A stretch of 64,000 bases of DNA from assembly GCF_042666505.1 (NCBI RefSeq), contig NZ_JBHTDN010000001.1, positions 806,001-870,000 on the forward strand, written 5' to 3'. Source of the stretch: Parapedobacter sp042666505 (lineage in GTDB: Bacteria > Bacteroidota > Bacteroidia > Sphingobacteriales > Sphingobacteriaceae). Below are positions 44,798 to 53,251 of the stretch, piece by piece. Under the pieces are notes generated by a model. The model was given only the letters and a program-made list of their open reading frames with translations. It did no database searches and was not told the DNA's origin. Within the stretch, counting starts at the first letter, position 1; every line of letters begins with the position of its first letter. The translations under genes and the position numbers were made by a program.

Positions 44798-45438
44798 GAC
44801 ATGTCCTTGTTTAGCTTAGAATCTCGTTTTCGTTTGTGGTAGCGCATCATTTTATCCGTTGTTCCACAATACTTTGGATTGCACCACCGGCGCCCGCCGT
44901 TTTTGGTCTCATCAAGGAAAACCCATCCGCACCTGGGGCATTCCTTAATCCGGGTGAGGTCGTGTTGGGTGAGCAGGTCGGCCAATGAACGCACCGCCTT
45001 CCAAACCGGTCCCAGTAAATCGTCGGGGGTATCCGGTTGATCCATGAAAAAGGCCCCGTTGGCATACTGCAAGCGTTGCCTGGATGAGGCATCGACGAGC
45101 AGGCGGTTAACGGTTGGCAGCAGGTTTGCTTTTTCTTCCTCATCCTGTCGGGCAACCGCCGATATAAATCCGTGTAGTACGTTCCGGATTTCCTTAATCT
45201 CCCGCAGTGCCTGGGCCGCTTCCTCAGGTCGGTCAACGCTCCACAGGCCCAACCCATCCAGCCGTTCCGGACGGGAAAGTTTCAGCTTTCTGCACCAAGC
45301 GACGAAGTCAGCATAGCGTTTGAAATAATCGTCCGGCCTTTCTTCCTTCCAGGAATGGACCGTATTGACGAAATTACAGCAAAGCACCGTGCTGTCGATG
45401 GTCAGTGTTTCTATTGTTCTCACTTTTGCCATAGGCAT
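44794..45438 (-). CDS. CGNR zinc-finger/ABATE-domain regulator
   Basis: 214 residues. N-terminal ABATE domain (CCNFVNTVHSWKEERPDD... LREIKEIRNVLHGFI) and a C-terminal zinc-ribbon CPRCGWVFLDETKNGGRRWC followed by CGTTDKMMRYHKR. The namesake CGNR has become CGTT here, although both Cys remain. The family is stress-associated and presumed DNA-binding. First gene of the operon, so it may control it. No promoter seen. Confidence 0.82.
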   Translation of the reverse strand: MPMAKVRTIETLTIDSTVLCCNFVNTVHSWKEERPDDYFKRYADFVAWCRKLKLSRPERLDGLGLWSVDRPEEAAQALREIKEIRNVLHGFISAVARQDEEEKANLLPTVNRLLVDASSRQRLQYANGAFFMDQPDTPDDLLGPVWKAVRSLADLLTQHDLTRIKECPRCGWVFLDETKNGGRRWCNPKYCGTTDKMMRYHKRKRDSKLNKDMS

Positions 45439-45485
45439 AAGACATTTACTTCACCCTTTTAGGATACCCGTCGCCAACTACATCA

Positions 45486-46628
45486 TCACATGTACCGGAT
45501 CCAGCGGCTGTTTCTATTCTGGTATTTATAGCGGCAGAACCAACGGCAAACTGGATATATAGCACATACAATGCCCGCCCAAACCAGGTAAACGCCTCCC
45601 AACGATAGACCGCTTGGGGCCTCCGGACGTCCAAACCGGAAACCGAACACGAAGTCGTTGCTGTGGAATCCCTGGATGAACAGCACGGCAAACAACGTCA
45701 GGTGCACGACATACCAATGCAGCAAATAATAAAATAACGGAACCCTTCCGTACACGATAAGCAGTCGCGGGATACGGCCTTTAAGATGCTCTGCCAAGCC
45801 AAGCAGCAAAAACATCGTGCCAAGCATTAACAGACTAAAAAGTAAGGAAGGCGGATACTTGGTCACATTTAAAAAGGACATTACGGCCAACCACGTGTTT
45901 TTCTGTGTACTCCATGGCGATGGATCGCCATAGAAATTGGTGGCGCGCAGTATGGCAAAAATAAGCAGGCAAGCTATTCCCAGCCTCAATACTAATTTTT
46001 CTCTATTTTCAGATTTAACGAGGTAATTCCCAAATCCGTAACCGAGCAGCATAATGCCCAACCAGGGTAGGGGTGGATACCCAATTACCAACGTCGTTTC
46101 CTGCCCCAAAGGGATGGCATTGACCGCAAATAGCGGAATGCTTGGCGGCAGGAGGTTATGGAGGCAAACCATCGTGAGCCCGCCTAATCCCAGGACGGTG
46201 CTCGGGAGACGGATAGCCGCTCCGAGCACGATGAATCCGAGCCCAATTGCCGCGATGACTTGAAACAACCATACACGGAATTGAATGTCAAACCATATTC
46301 CGAAATTCACAATGGTGAATTCAAGCAGTATTAGCCAGAGCCCCCGGGAAATAAGAAACCGGCTGCTTGTTTTGTTGTCTTTGGTTTTCAAAATCGATAG
46401 GTAAGCGGACGTTCCGGCAAGAAACACGAAGGTCGGCGCACACAGATGCGTAATCCATCTGGTAAAAAATAGTGCGGGGGTGGTTGTCGCTAAATTTGTC
46501 GGATCCTGTGTTAATGAATCCACATGCATGAGATCACGGACGTGGTCAAGTGCCATGATGACCATTACGAAGCCTCTTACTATGTCTATGGAGGCGATAC
46601 GGGAAAAATCTGAATTTGAGGCATTCAT
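45486..46628 (-). CDS. DUF1624 (heparan-alpha-glucosaminide N-acetyltransferase-like) membrane protein
   Basis: 380 residues with about ten membrane helices. The start RIASIDIVRGFVMVIMALDH and LVRDLMHVD-like continuation (HVRDLMHVD) is the DUF1624 signature, with the His near residue 28 that is the acyl carrier in the eukaryotic enzyme. Members transfer acetyl groups across membranes. Substrate unknown. It is transcribed toward the CGNR operon, 47 bases before it, and could be in the same transcript. Confidence 0.85.
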   Translation of the reverse strand: MNASNSDFSRIASIDIVRGFVMVIMALDHVRDLMHVDSLTQDPTNLATTTPALFFTRWITHLCAPTFVFLAGTSAYLSILKTKDNKTSSRFLISRGLWLILLEFTIVNFGIWFDIQFRVWLFQVIAAIGLGFIVLGAAIRLPSTVLGLGGLTMVCLHNLLPPSIPLFAVNAIPLGQETTLVIGYPPLPWLGIMLLGYGFGNYLVKSENREKLVLRLGIACLLIFAILRATNFYGDPSPWSTQKNTWLAVMSFLNVTKYPPSLLFSLLMLGTMFLLLGLAEHLKGRIPRLLIVYGRVPLFYYLLHWYVVHLTLFAVLFIQGFHSNDFVFGFRFGRPEAPSGLSLGGVYLVWAGIVCAIYPVCRWFCRYKYQNRNSRWIRYM

Positions 46629-46728
46629 TGGCCGTTAGTTTGTTTGTCAGCCAAATATATATATTTTTACCATCAAAATTGATTTAAGTGGTAAATAGTA
46701 AAAAAATAAATAAAAATGCCAAAAAGAT

Positions 46729-47210
46729 ATGGGAGCAATGATCAACACATTGATTGACCGACAAAAAGCAGTAATAGAGGCCTGTGATTATTGGGTCGGC
46801 GAGAGTTTCCGGGATAAAATTGATAAGCTTTCCGAGGAAGAAGCTTTTACCCGTCCCATTCCGGGGGTGCACACGGTAGCCGAACTTATTTCACACCTGC
46901 TCGAATGGAGGAAAGACAACATTCGGAAGCTTAAAGGATTGGCGCCAAAGCTGTTAAGTATCGACGCCGCGGAAAACTGGATTCCTAACGACGAGCTCAA
47001 AAAACGGGGTTGGGAAACGCTAAAACAGGATTTTGTGCGGGTGTCGAAGAGCTATGTTCATTGGTCGTACGCATGGACGACGATTTCCTGAGCCAGTGTC
47101 CAAAAGGTGAGACGTATACCTATTTTTCAATTTTGGATGGGTTGATCAACCACGACATTTATCATCTGGGACAAATTGGCATTACCGTGAAACAAATCAG
47201 CTTGCGGTAG
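46729..47210 (+). pseudogene. frameshifted DinB-family gene
   Basis: Frame one (46729-about 47030) encodes INTLIDRQKAVIEACDYWVG and HTVAELISHLLEWRKDN, the N-terminal three helices with the first His. The rest of the family, GVEELCSLVVRMDDDFL and ILDGLINHDIYHLGQIG with the HxxxH pair, is in the next frame and ends at 47210. Adding one T in the run at 47031-47034 joins them into a 160-residue DinB protein. It is either a recent frameshift or a sequencing error. Confidence 0.82.
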
Positions 47211-47231
47211 CTAAAAGGATCGTAGGGGAGA

Positions 47232-48065
47232 TCACCGGGGTTTGGCTGTCTTTCTCCGCGTAGTCTTCAGCGGTTCCCTGATCTTGATATAGACGTGTTT
47301 GATCCTTGTTTTTTCCGTAGACTTCTCTTCCACCTCGAAGTATTTATCCAAGGATTTGAATAATGGCGTGAGTTTCAGGAATCCATAGACCCTCGGGTCA
47401 AAGTCAGGCTTCCGCTTGCTGATCAGCCCGCCTATTGCAGACAACGGCGCCCATCCGCCTTCATCGGCAACGTCGTTGACGGTTGCCCTTAACAGATCGA
47501 TCGTCTCAGGGTCAATGGGCTCATGCGGTTTTATATCGCGAATTGCCCGTTTCTGGATGGGGTCTACGGGGGTGCTGGTTCCATCGGGTATTTTTTCTGC
47601 GGCTGGACGTAGCGTAGCGGTTTCTTTGCCTAAGATTTCAATGTAGATGAATTTATCGCAGGCAGCGATGAACGGTTTAGGTGTCTTTTTTTCTCCGACG
47701 CCAATCACCATTTTTCCTGATTCGCGAAGTCGGATAGCTAACCGGGTAAAGTCACTATCGCTCGATACAATGGTAAATCCGTCCACTTGCTGACTATGCA
47801 AGATATCCATGGCATCGATAATGAGCGCTGAGTCTGACGAATTTTTGCCGCTGGTGTAACTATACTGCTGTATGGGGGTGATGGCGTGTGTGAGCAGCGG
47901 TTCTTTCCAGCCCGTCACGTGTGACTTGGTCCAATCCGCATAGATTCGTTTGACGGAAGGAATCCCATACCGTTTCACTTCATCCAAAATACTCTCAATT
48001 GCCGAACTCGACACGTTGTCGGCGTCGATGAGTACTGCAATTTTTAGGTCTCCAGTTTGAGCCAT
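47232..48065 (-). CDS. NYN-domain nuclease with OST-HTH/LOTUS domain
   Basis: 277 residues. The NYN (PIN-like) domain has acidic motifs LIDADNVSSSAIE (about 12-24), TSGKNSSDSALIIDAMD (about 70-86), and IVSSDSDFTRLAIRLRE (about 97-113). After a linker the OST-HTH/LOTUS domain spans about 180-255 (IDLLRATVNDVADEGGWAP, RKPDFDPRVYGFLKLTPLFK). NYN proteins are RNases and LOTUS domains bind RNA, so an RNA-directed role is likely. The basic tail REPLKTTRRKTAKPR also suits RNA. Confidence 0.88.
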   Translation of the reverse strand: MAQTGDLKIAVLIDADNVSSSAIESILDEVKRYGIPSVKRIYADWTKSHVTGWKEPLLTHAITPIQQYSYTSGKNSSDSALIIDAMDILHSQQVDGFTIVSSDSDFTRLAIRLRESGKMVIGVGEKKTPKPFIAACDKFIYIEILGKETATLRPAAEKIPDGTSTPVDPIQKRAIRDIKPHEPIDPETIDLLRATVNDVADEGGWAPLSAIGGLISKRKPDFDPRVYGFLKLTPLFKSLDKYFEVEEKSTEKTRIKHVYIKIREPLKTTRRKTAKPR

Positions 48066-48077
48066 ATAAAAAATGAA

Positions 48078-48194
48078 TTACTCTTTTCGTTTCTTTTCTG
48101 CCTGTTTTAATTTTTTATCTGCCCTTTTTTCCTTTAGGTTCTTCTGAGCGGTTTTCTTGCCGCTGTCCTTTTTTGCCCCTTTATCCTTAGCCAT
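48078..48194 (-). CDS. 38-residue highly basic peptide
   Basis: MAKDKGAKKDSGKKTAQKN... ending KKRKE, about half Lys/Arg, no hydrophobic stretch. Start ATG at 48194, stop at 48078-48080, 12 bases before the NYN gene start. It resembles the small Lys-rich proteins often found in this phylum near cold-shock genes; RNA or DNA binding is plausible but not shown. It overlaps no other gene. Confidence 0.65.
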   Translation of the reverse strand: MAKDKGAKKDSGKKTAQKNLKEKRADKKLKQAEKKRKE

Positions 48195-48291
48195 GGCCTT
48201 CGTGTTTAATTTCGGTAAGGTAGTATTTTTAATCTGTAATTCCTAAAAATTTTCGTTCAAAGAAAAAAGCTGATATTCAAATAATTATTTG

Positions 48292-48299
48292 TACCTTGC
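48292..48299 (+). promoter_or_regulatory. -7-like element of the cold-shock gene
   Basis: TACCTTGC, one mismatch from TAnnTTTG. The transcript would carry a roughly 35-base AT-rich leader up to the ATG at 48340. No clear -33 element. Confidence 0.4.
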
Positions 48300-48339
48300 A
48301 AGGCAATTAATTATTTTATTCATTTTTTATTCAAATGCC

Positions 48340-48531
48340 ATGCAAGAAGGCAAAGTTAAATTTTTCAATGAAACCAAAGGTTTCGGTTTCATCACCCCTA
48401 ACGACGGCGGACGCGAAGTTTTCGTTCATTCTTCGGGGTTGAAAGACCGTATCCGTGAGAACGACGAGGTTTCATTTGAGGTCGCTCAGGGTCAAAAAGG
48501 ACCCAACGCAGTAAATGTCAAATTGATTTAA
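48340..48531 (+). CDS. cold-shock protein (CspA family)
   Basis: 63-residue CSD protein, an RNA chaperone. RNP1 KGFGFITP and RNP2 VFVHSSGL are intact; starts MQEGKVKFFNETKG. The ATG at 48340 is chosen because it gives the standard N-terminus; an in-frame start at 48289 would precede the promoter. A strong terminator follows at 48556. Confidence 0.95.
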   Translation: MQEGKVKFFNETKGFGFITPNDGGREVFVHSSGLKDRIRENDEVSFEVAQGQKGPNAVNVKLI

Positions 48532-48555
48532 GTCCATTTTTCAGATATTGTATCG

Positions 48556-48590
48556 ACCATCCGGTGATTATCACTGGATGGTTTTTTTTT
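48556..48590 (+). terminator. intrinsic terminator of the cold-shock gene
   Basis: A 12-pair stem (48556-48567 with 48571-48582; one G-U), a 3-base loop, and a run of nine T ending at 48590. Confidence 0.92.
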
Positions 48591-48632
48591 CTAGTTTAAA
48601 CTAGCTTATCTTCATAAACTAGCTTATCTTTA
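48591..48632 (+). repeat. palindrome and duplicated promoter-like 18-mer
   Basis: CTAGTTTAAACTAG (48591-48604) is a perfect palindrome. It overlaps an 18-base unit that occurs twice (48597-48614 and 48615-48632, 17/18 identical). Each copy ends in a -7-like sequence, TATCTTCA and TATCTTTA. The second copy would start transcription just before the remnant ORF at 48648. Confidence 0.7.
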
Positions 48633-48647
48633 TACCAAAGCGAAAAC

Positions 48648-48752
48648 ATGACTTCTGAATCAATCAAGCGGCTACGGCACCTATGCGATACCATTCCTGA
48701 ATCGCTACGCAGCATCAGCGAGGCGGCATATAAAGTTAAATATGCATTTTAA
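48648..48752 (+). pseudogene. 34-codon remnant of a DinB-type gene
   Basis: ATG at 48648; reads MTSESIKRLRHLCDTIPESL then RSISEAAYKVKYAF and a TAA. This matches the N-terminal helix of DinB-like proteins in this phylum, which then continue with a PAPGKWSKKEILGHL-like segment that is absent here. The downstream part appears deleted. Promoter-like sequences lie directly upstream. Confidence 0.6.
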
Positions 48753-48764
48753 TCGATTGGTTAT

Positions 48765-49226
48765 ATGAAAAGCGAAATACAAGGGATTGAAATACAAGTA
48801 GTGAAGTCGGACGATCTTGAAACATTGAACCAACTGATATCTGTGTTCGAAGAAGTCTTCGAAATGGAAAACTTCAAACGGCCATCCACCGGTCATTTAA
48901 TGACACTTTTGCGCAAGGAAACGTTTTTTGCTGTTGTTGCCAAAGCGGGGAATCAGGTTGTCGGCGGGCTTACCGTGTATATTCTGGATCAATACTATTC
49001 AGAAAGGCCTTTGGCGTACATTTACGATCTTGCGGTATTGACCGCTTATCAACGGAAAGGGATCGGCAGAAATTTGATCGAATTCACCACGGAATACGGT
49101 AAACAACGTGGTTTCGAAGAGGTATTCGTGCAGGCCGACAAAGTAGACGAATATGCAGTTCAGTTCTATCGCTCTACGCGAGCGACGGAAGAAGAACAGG
49201 TCATCCATTTCTATTACACCCTATGA
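48765..49226 (+). CDS. GNAT acetyltransferase, AAC(3)-I-like
   Basis: 153 residues. Acetyl-CoA motif AVLTAYQRKGIGRNLIEF (about 87-104). The pattern VVGGLTVYILDQYYSERPLA / YIYDLAVLTAYQRKGIG / VFVQADKVDEYAVQFYRST / EEEQVIHFYYTL tracks the aminoglycoside 3-N-acetyltransferase type I family along its length. Whether it acetylates drugs or another amine is unknown. It is a standalone gene beside decayed genes. Confidence 0.85.
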   Translation: MKSEIQGIEIQVVKSDDLETLNQLISVFEEVFEMENFKRPSTGHLMTLLRKETFFAVVAKAGNQVVGGLTVYILDQYYSERPLAYIYDLAVLTAYQRKGIGRNLIEFTTEYGKQRGFEEVFVQADKVDEYAVQFYRSTRATEEEQVIHFYYTL

Positions 49227-49278
49227 GTTATGTGCAGAGGGGACTTCTCCCGAATGGCTTTCGTAACATAGCAACATC

Positions 49279-49686
49279 ATGAGTAAACGATATCGTAAGG
49301 GGATTATTGGATTGATTCTAATCGCATTTATTGCGTTTCTGGTTCAAGATATTTTACGTAGTCGCGGCCCGGCGAATTTAAAAGGTGGGTTTGAAGAAAT
49401 TGCGTTTGTGCGTAACGAGCAAAATAAGGGTGGCATTGTGCGAATATACGCTTTCCGGGTGACAGATACCCTTGGTGCAGATTATTTGGGATGCGGTGAG
49501 TTGCTTCCCCATAACGACTACGGTAGCGTGACGACCGTTTATTTCTTTGAGTCCGGTACCTTAGCCCCTTCGTTACTTCAGCTTGAACCTCCCCATTTCG
49601 ATACCTCGAAATTCCGCCCTATAGCGGTATATACCAAAGGCAAAGACGGAGTTGGCAGGGTGAAGAAAAGCGGTGACCGCCGATAA
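49279..49686 (+). CDS. hypothetical membrane-anchored protein
   Basis: 135 residues. A basic start (MSKRYRKG) and one hydrophobic stretch (IIGLILIAFIAFLVQDIL) indicate an inner-membrane anchor with a periplasmic remainder. The soluble part (FEEIAFVRNEQNKGGIVRIYAF, TVYFFESGTLAPSLL) is not recognised. It may be a small conserved protein of the genus. No operon partner. Confidence 0.6.
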   Translation: MSKRYRKGIIGLILIAFIAFLVQDILRSRGPANLKGGFEEIAFVRNEQNKGGIVRIYAFRVTDTLGADYLGCGELLPHNDYGSVTTVYFFESGTLAPSLLQLEPPHFDTSKFRPIAVYTKGKDGVGRVKKSGDRR

Positions 49687-49800
49687 TTCAGATTCGATCG
49701 CTTGGAGCGCCTCGTGGTGGAAAATTCCCACTCCATCAGCCGCTAGCGCTGTTGGTAGATCAATTGATTTTTAGGCAGGTGCCGATGCTACATTCGTAGC

Positions 49801-50672
49801 ATGAAATACAAAATCACAATCCGGGCAATTAATATTGCACTTGCCATCTTTTTATTGATTGCTTGCAGAAAAGAACAACCCAACGAACCCGACGCTCAAC
49901 AACCCGGGGCGTCCGTGGTGTACGAACGTGGAGATGCGGTAGGCCCGTGGTCAAAAAAGTAATCGGAGCCGATGGCGGGACAATCAGCTCCGCCGAAGGT
50001 CGCATCAAGTTGGATATTCCTGCCGGTGCGCTGTCGGCCCCAACGGAAATCAGTATTCAGGAGGTAAGCAATACGCTACCCGGTAGCCCGTGTCCCGCTT
50101 TCCGGTTGCTTCCCGAAGACGTAGCGTTCCAGTCGCCCGTCAATTTGACGTTTCAGTATCAGGAACAAGACCTTGACAGCACGTCGGCCGATGCGCTCTT
50201 TATGGCCTTTCAAGGAACGGACGGTGTATGGAAGTTTATTCCGAATACGCGGCTGGACAAGGAAAACCGCCTGCTCACCGTGCAGACCACCCACTTTTCC
50301 GATTGGGCGCCCTATGCGCTGTTCTGGCTTCGGCCGGAAAAATCCGCGATTAAGGTTGCGGAAGAAATGGGCGTCTTTATTCCTTCCAACAACGATTTCA
50401 ATGAAACAATGGGTTACAAGCCGAACCACGAATACATCGAGGTACGGCAGCAACGCGTGTTGGCCAATCACCGCAATCACGTCAAAAACTGGACGGCCAC
50501 TAAAGGGCAGGTAGAAGGTCTTGGTGACGTAGCCATTTACATCGCACCCAATCAGAAGCCGCAGGACCCCCTTGCTGTGATCAGCGTGGAAATCCACGAC
50601 TTTATCCCACCTTCATTGTATGATGCGCGTGGCGGAGCCAACGCCAAGCTGCTGCTTATATCAGATTTATAA
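49801..50672 (+). pseudogene. frameshifted ZU5-like lipoprotein gene
   Basis: The ATG at 49801 begins a lipoprotein signal (INIALAIFLLIAC) and stops at TAA 49960. The body VKKVIGADGGTISSAEGR, IKLDIPAGALSAPTEISIQE (ZU5 pattern) is in the next frame and runs to 50672. The frames meet around 49940. The body ends IPPSLYDARGGANAKLLLIS and then merges with a histidine-kinase fragment, so its 3' end may also be lost. A -7-like TACATTCG lies directly upstream of the ATG. Confidence 0.75.
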
Positions 50673-50691
50673 TCCGTTGGTCAGCAAGCCG

Positions 50692-51416
50692 ATGATGTCT
50701 GGGCTCCAGATACTACAGAACGCCGGCCCTAATCTCTTGTTCTACATTCAGGTGTTCAGTATCTTGCATATCTACCATTTTTTCAGTGAACGCGAAGCCC
50801 AACTACTGCGCAAAAAAGCACTGGCAGATCTGGCCTATCAAAGCGAAATCAATGCATTAAAAGCACAAATACAACCCCATTTTCTGTTTAACACGCTGAA
50901 CAGCATCAGTGCCTCGTTGCCACCCCAGCAGGAAAGTACGCGTATTTTGATTGCTAAATTAGCAGACACATTCCGTATGCGCTTCAGGCTACGCAGGAGA
51001 CCTTAGTACCTCTTTCGAGCGAACTGGAATTCATTCAAATTTACCTCGCACTGGAACAGGCCCGATTTGGAAAACGGCTTCGATTCCATATCGAGGCAGA
51101 CCCCGGTCTGGAGCGAGCCCAAGTTCCTCCACTGTTGCTCCAGCCGCTCGTCGAGAATGCACTGAAGCATGCCATCGAACCTTCGCTCGAAGGTGGGCAG
51201 GTGGATATCGTATGCCGTCTCTACGATAACAAGGCCCATATCCGTATTAGCAACACGGGTAATCCCTACAAGGGCGATATCGCCGATATTTTCGCCGAAA
51301 GCAGAATCGGCCTTTCCAATACTGCCAAACGGTTGTTCTATCATTTCGGTGAAGAATTGACCGTCGAGCAGAGTCCCTCTGGTGGATTACGGGTTTCGTT
51401 TTATATTCCTTTTTAA
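50692..51416 (+). pseudogene. broken LytS/His_kinase-type sensor kinase
   Basis: The last membrane helix (LLFYIQVFSILHIYHFF), coiled linker and HisKA-like box ALKAQIQPHFLFNTLNSIS are in frame one. After KLADTFR the frame shifts, and the continuation YALQATQETLVPLSSELEF, LLLQPLVENALKHAIEP and the ATPase box ESRIGLSNTAKRLFYHFG lies in another frame to 51416. One missing T near 50978 explains it. The N-terminal membrane helices are also missing. There is no LytTR partner gene. Confidence 0.8.
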
Positions 51417-51517
51417 AGGATGGTTCGAAAAAATATGTGTTAAATAGCGTTTCTTACTAAGCTTTTTCTTTAATTTGTTGCTAGCCAGTGTAATGAACCC
51501 GAAATTTCAATATAACT

Positions 51518-52813
51518 ATGCAAGTTGATCCCCCTCATCCAAAGCCATGGACCACTCGGCAATTGCTGGGATTCCGTTTCATACTGGTGTTTTTCTGTTT
51601 ATACATCTTTCCGTTTCCTTTAAATCATGTGCCGGGACTGCACGTCGCAACGCAATGGTACACCTGGATTTGGCATGCGGTGGTTCCGTGGGTCGGGACG
51701 TACGTGTTGAAACTCGACGAGCCCATCACGGTTTTCTTTAGCGGTAGTGGCGACAAGACGTATGACTACGTCTTTCTGTTGGTCGCTTCTACCGGTTCCC
51801 TCATGGCCGCCGTAACGTGGACACTACTTGCCCGCCAACGCCGGTCGCACAACCGATTGCTGGAAGTATTGCGTATTTACGTTCGGTATTACGTGGGCGT
51901 CATGATGCTTATCTATGGTATGAGCAAAGTATTTCACTTGCAGATGCCGTCGCCTTCGCTGTTGCAGCTCGTGCAGCCATTGGGTGATAAATCGCCTATG
52001 GGCTTGGCTTGGACATATGTCGGATATTCCCCGGCATTCAGCATGTTTGCTGGATTGGCCGAAGTCATTGGCGGGATGTTGTTGTTTTTTAGGCGTACAT
52101 CCTTATTGGGTGCATTGTTGGTGGCTATCGTCATGTTAAACGTGATGGTGATGAATTTCACCTTCGATATTCCGGTGAAGCTCTATTCCACATTATTAGT
52201 GCTAATGGCCGTTTTTCTTATTGCTCCGGATATCAAGAGATTGTTGCAGGTGATTTTATGGAATGAAGCAACCCAGCCCCGTCTACAATACGCCGTTAAG
52301 CTGCCCGGTCGTTGGCGCATCGCGGCGCTCGTCGTTAAGATCATCTTCGTAGCGGGCATGTTTGGAGCCAATGTCTATAGCTCGGGGCGGTCGGTTCATA
52401 CCTACGGCGACCGCCGACCCAAATCGCCGGTGTATGGCATTTTTGATGTCGACCAATTCGTACACCGAGGAGACACGCTGCCGCCGATGACTACAGATAC
52501 CAGAAGGTGGAAGCAGCTGATCCTGCAGTCGCCCAGCTATATGCATGTCAAACTCATGAACGACTCGGTATTATCTTATCCCACTTCGTGGGATGAGGCG
52601 AACCGCCGACTGACCATCAAAGGCGCAAATAACAGTGCGAGTGAAACGGTGGGGATGTTTAGCTATAAGCTAGCCGATACCTCCGGGCTTTATTTGGATG
52701 GCGTATTACATAACGAAGCCGTAGTTATCCGCTTGAAGGAGCGCGACCTTGGCACCTTCCGATTAATGAACAATCGGTTCCGTTGGATACAGGAATACCC
52801 CTTTAATCGGTGA
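51518..52813 (+). CDS. DoxX-like membrane protein
   Basis: 431 residues. Seven or so membrane helices (first about 16-34), with the DoxX-like segment YYVGVMMLIYGMSKVFHLQM (about 127-146) and GYSPAFSMFAGLAEVIGGML. The final 120 residues are soluble (RSVHTYGDRRPKSPVYGIFD and beyond), possibly on the periplasmic side. DoxX relatives are linked to redox or respiration, but the function of this variant is unknown. It follows the broken kinase by 101 bases. Confidence 0.75.
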   Translation: MQVDPPHPKPWTTRQLLGFRFILVFFCLYIFPFPLNHVPGLHVATQWYTWIWHAVVPWVGTYVLKLDEPITVFFSGSGDKTYDYVFLLVASTGSLMAAVTWTLLARQRRSHNRLLEVLRIYVRYYVGVMMLIYGMSKVFHLQMPSPSLLQLVQPLGDKSPMGLAWTYVGYSPAFSMFAGLAEVIGGMLLFFRRTSLLGALLVAIVMLNVMVMNFTFDIPVKLYSTLLVLMAVFLIAPDIKRLLQVILWNEATQPRLQYAVKLPGRWRIAALVVKIIFVAGMFGANVYSSGRSVHTYGDRRPKSPVYGIFDVDQFVHRGDTLPPMTTDTRRWKQLILQSPSYMHVKLMNDSVLSYPTSWDEANRRLTIKGANNSASETVGMFSYKLADTSGLYLDGVLHNEAVVIRLKERDLGTFRLMNNRFRWIQEYPFNR

Positions 52814-52897
52814 CCGCCATTGATGCGGTTTGTTTTTTACAAAAGTTAGAATCGCACGCGATCTAAATGTGTATCTTGCCCTAAAGAATGCAGCAAT

Positions 52898-53242
52898 ATG
52901 GCATACGACATGGAATTGGCACAGCGGGTCCGGGATTACCTCCGTTATGTTCCAGGTATTACGATTGAGGAGAAGAAGATGTTCGGTGGACTCGCATTTC
53001 TCGTGAACGGGAAAATGTGCATCAACGTTACCAACGTTGGATTGATGTGCCGGTATGATGAGCAACAAGCCGCAATCATCGCCAAGCGGAAAGGGTACCG
53101 CCCGATGATTATGAAAGGAAAAAGCCTTCCCGGTTATTGTTACGTGGGTCCCGAGGGCTTTAGCCGTACGGACGACTTTAGTTATTGGATGGAGTTATGT
53201 CTGGCGTTTAATGAAAAAGCCAAAGCGTCCAAAACGAGCTAG
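52898..53242 (+). CDS. TfoX/Sxy N-terminal domain protein
   Basis: 114 residues. TfoX_N marks: EEKKMFGGLAFLVNGKMC (about 23-40), KSLPGYCYVGPEGF. In proteobacteria TfoX regulates competence, but stand-alone N domains such as this are widespread and unassigned. A Crp-type gene follows 9 bases later. Confidence 0.82.
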   Translation: MAYDMELAQRVRDYLRYVPGITIEEKKMFGGLAFLVNGKMCINVTNVGLMCRYDEQQAAIIAKRKGYRPMIMKGKSLPGYCYVGPEGFSRTDDFSYWMELCLAFNEKAKASKTS

Positions 53243-53251
53243 TTTTTTGTA

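Noticed and set aside
50076..50597. 173-codon minus-strand frame in the lipoprotein pseudogene
   Set aside because: Antisense to the ZU5-like body; no motif and no start context.
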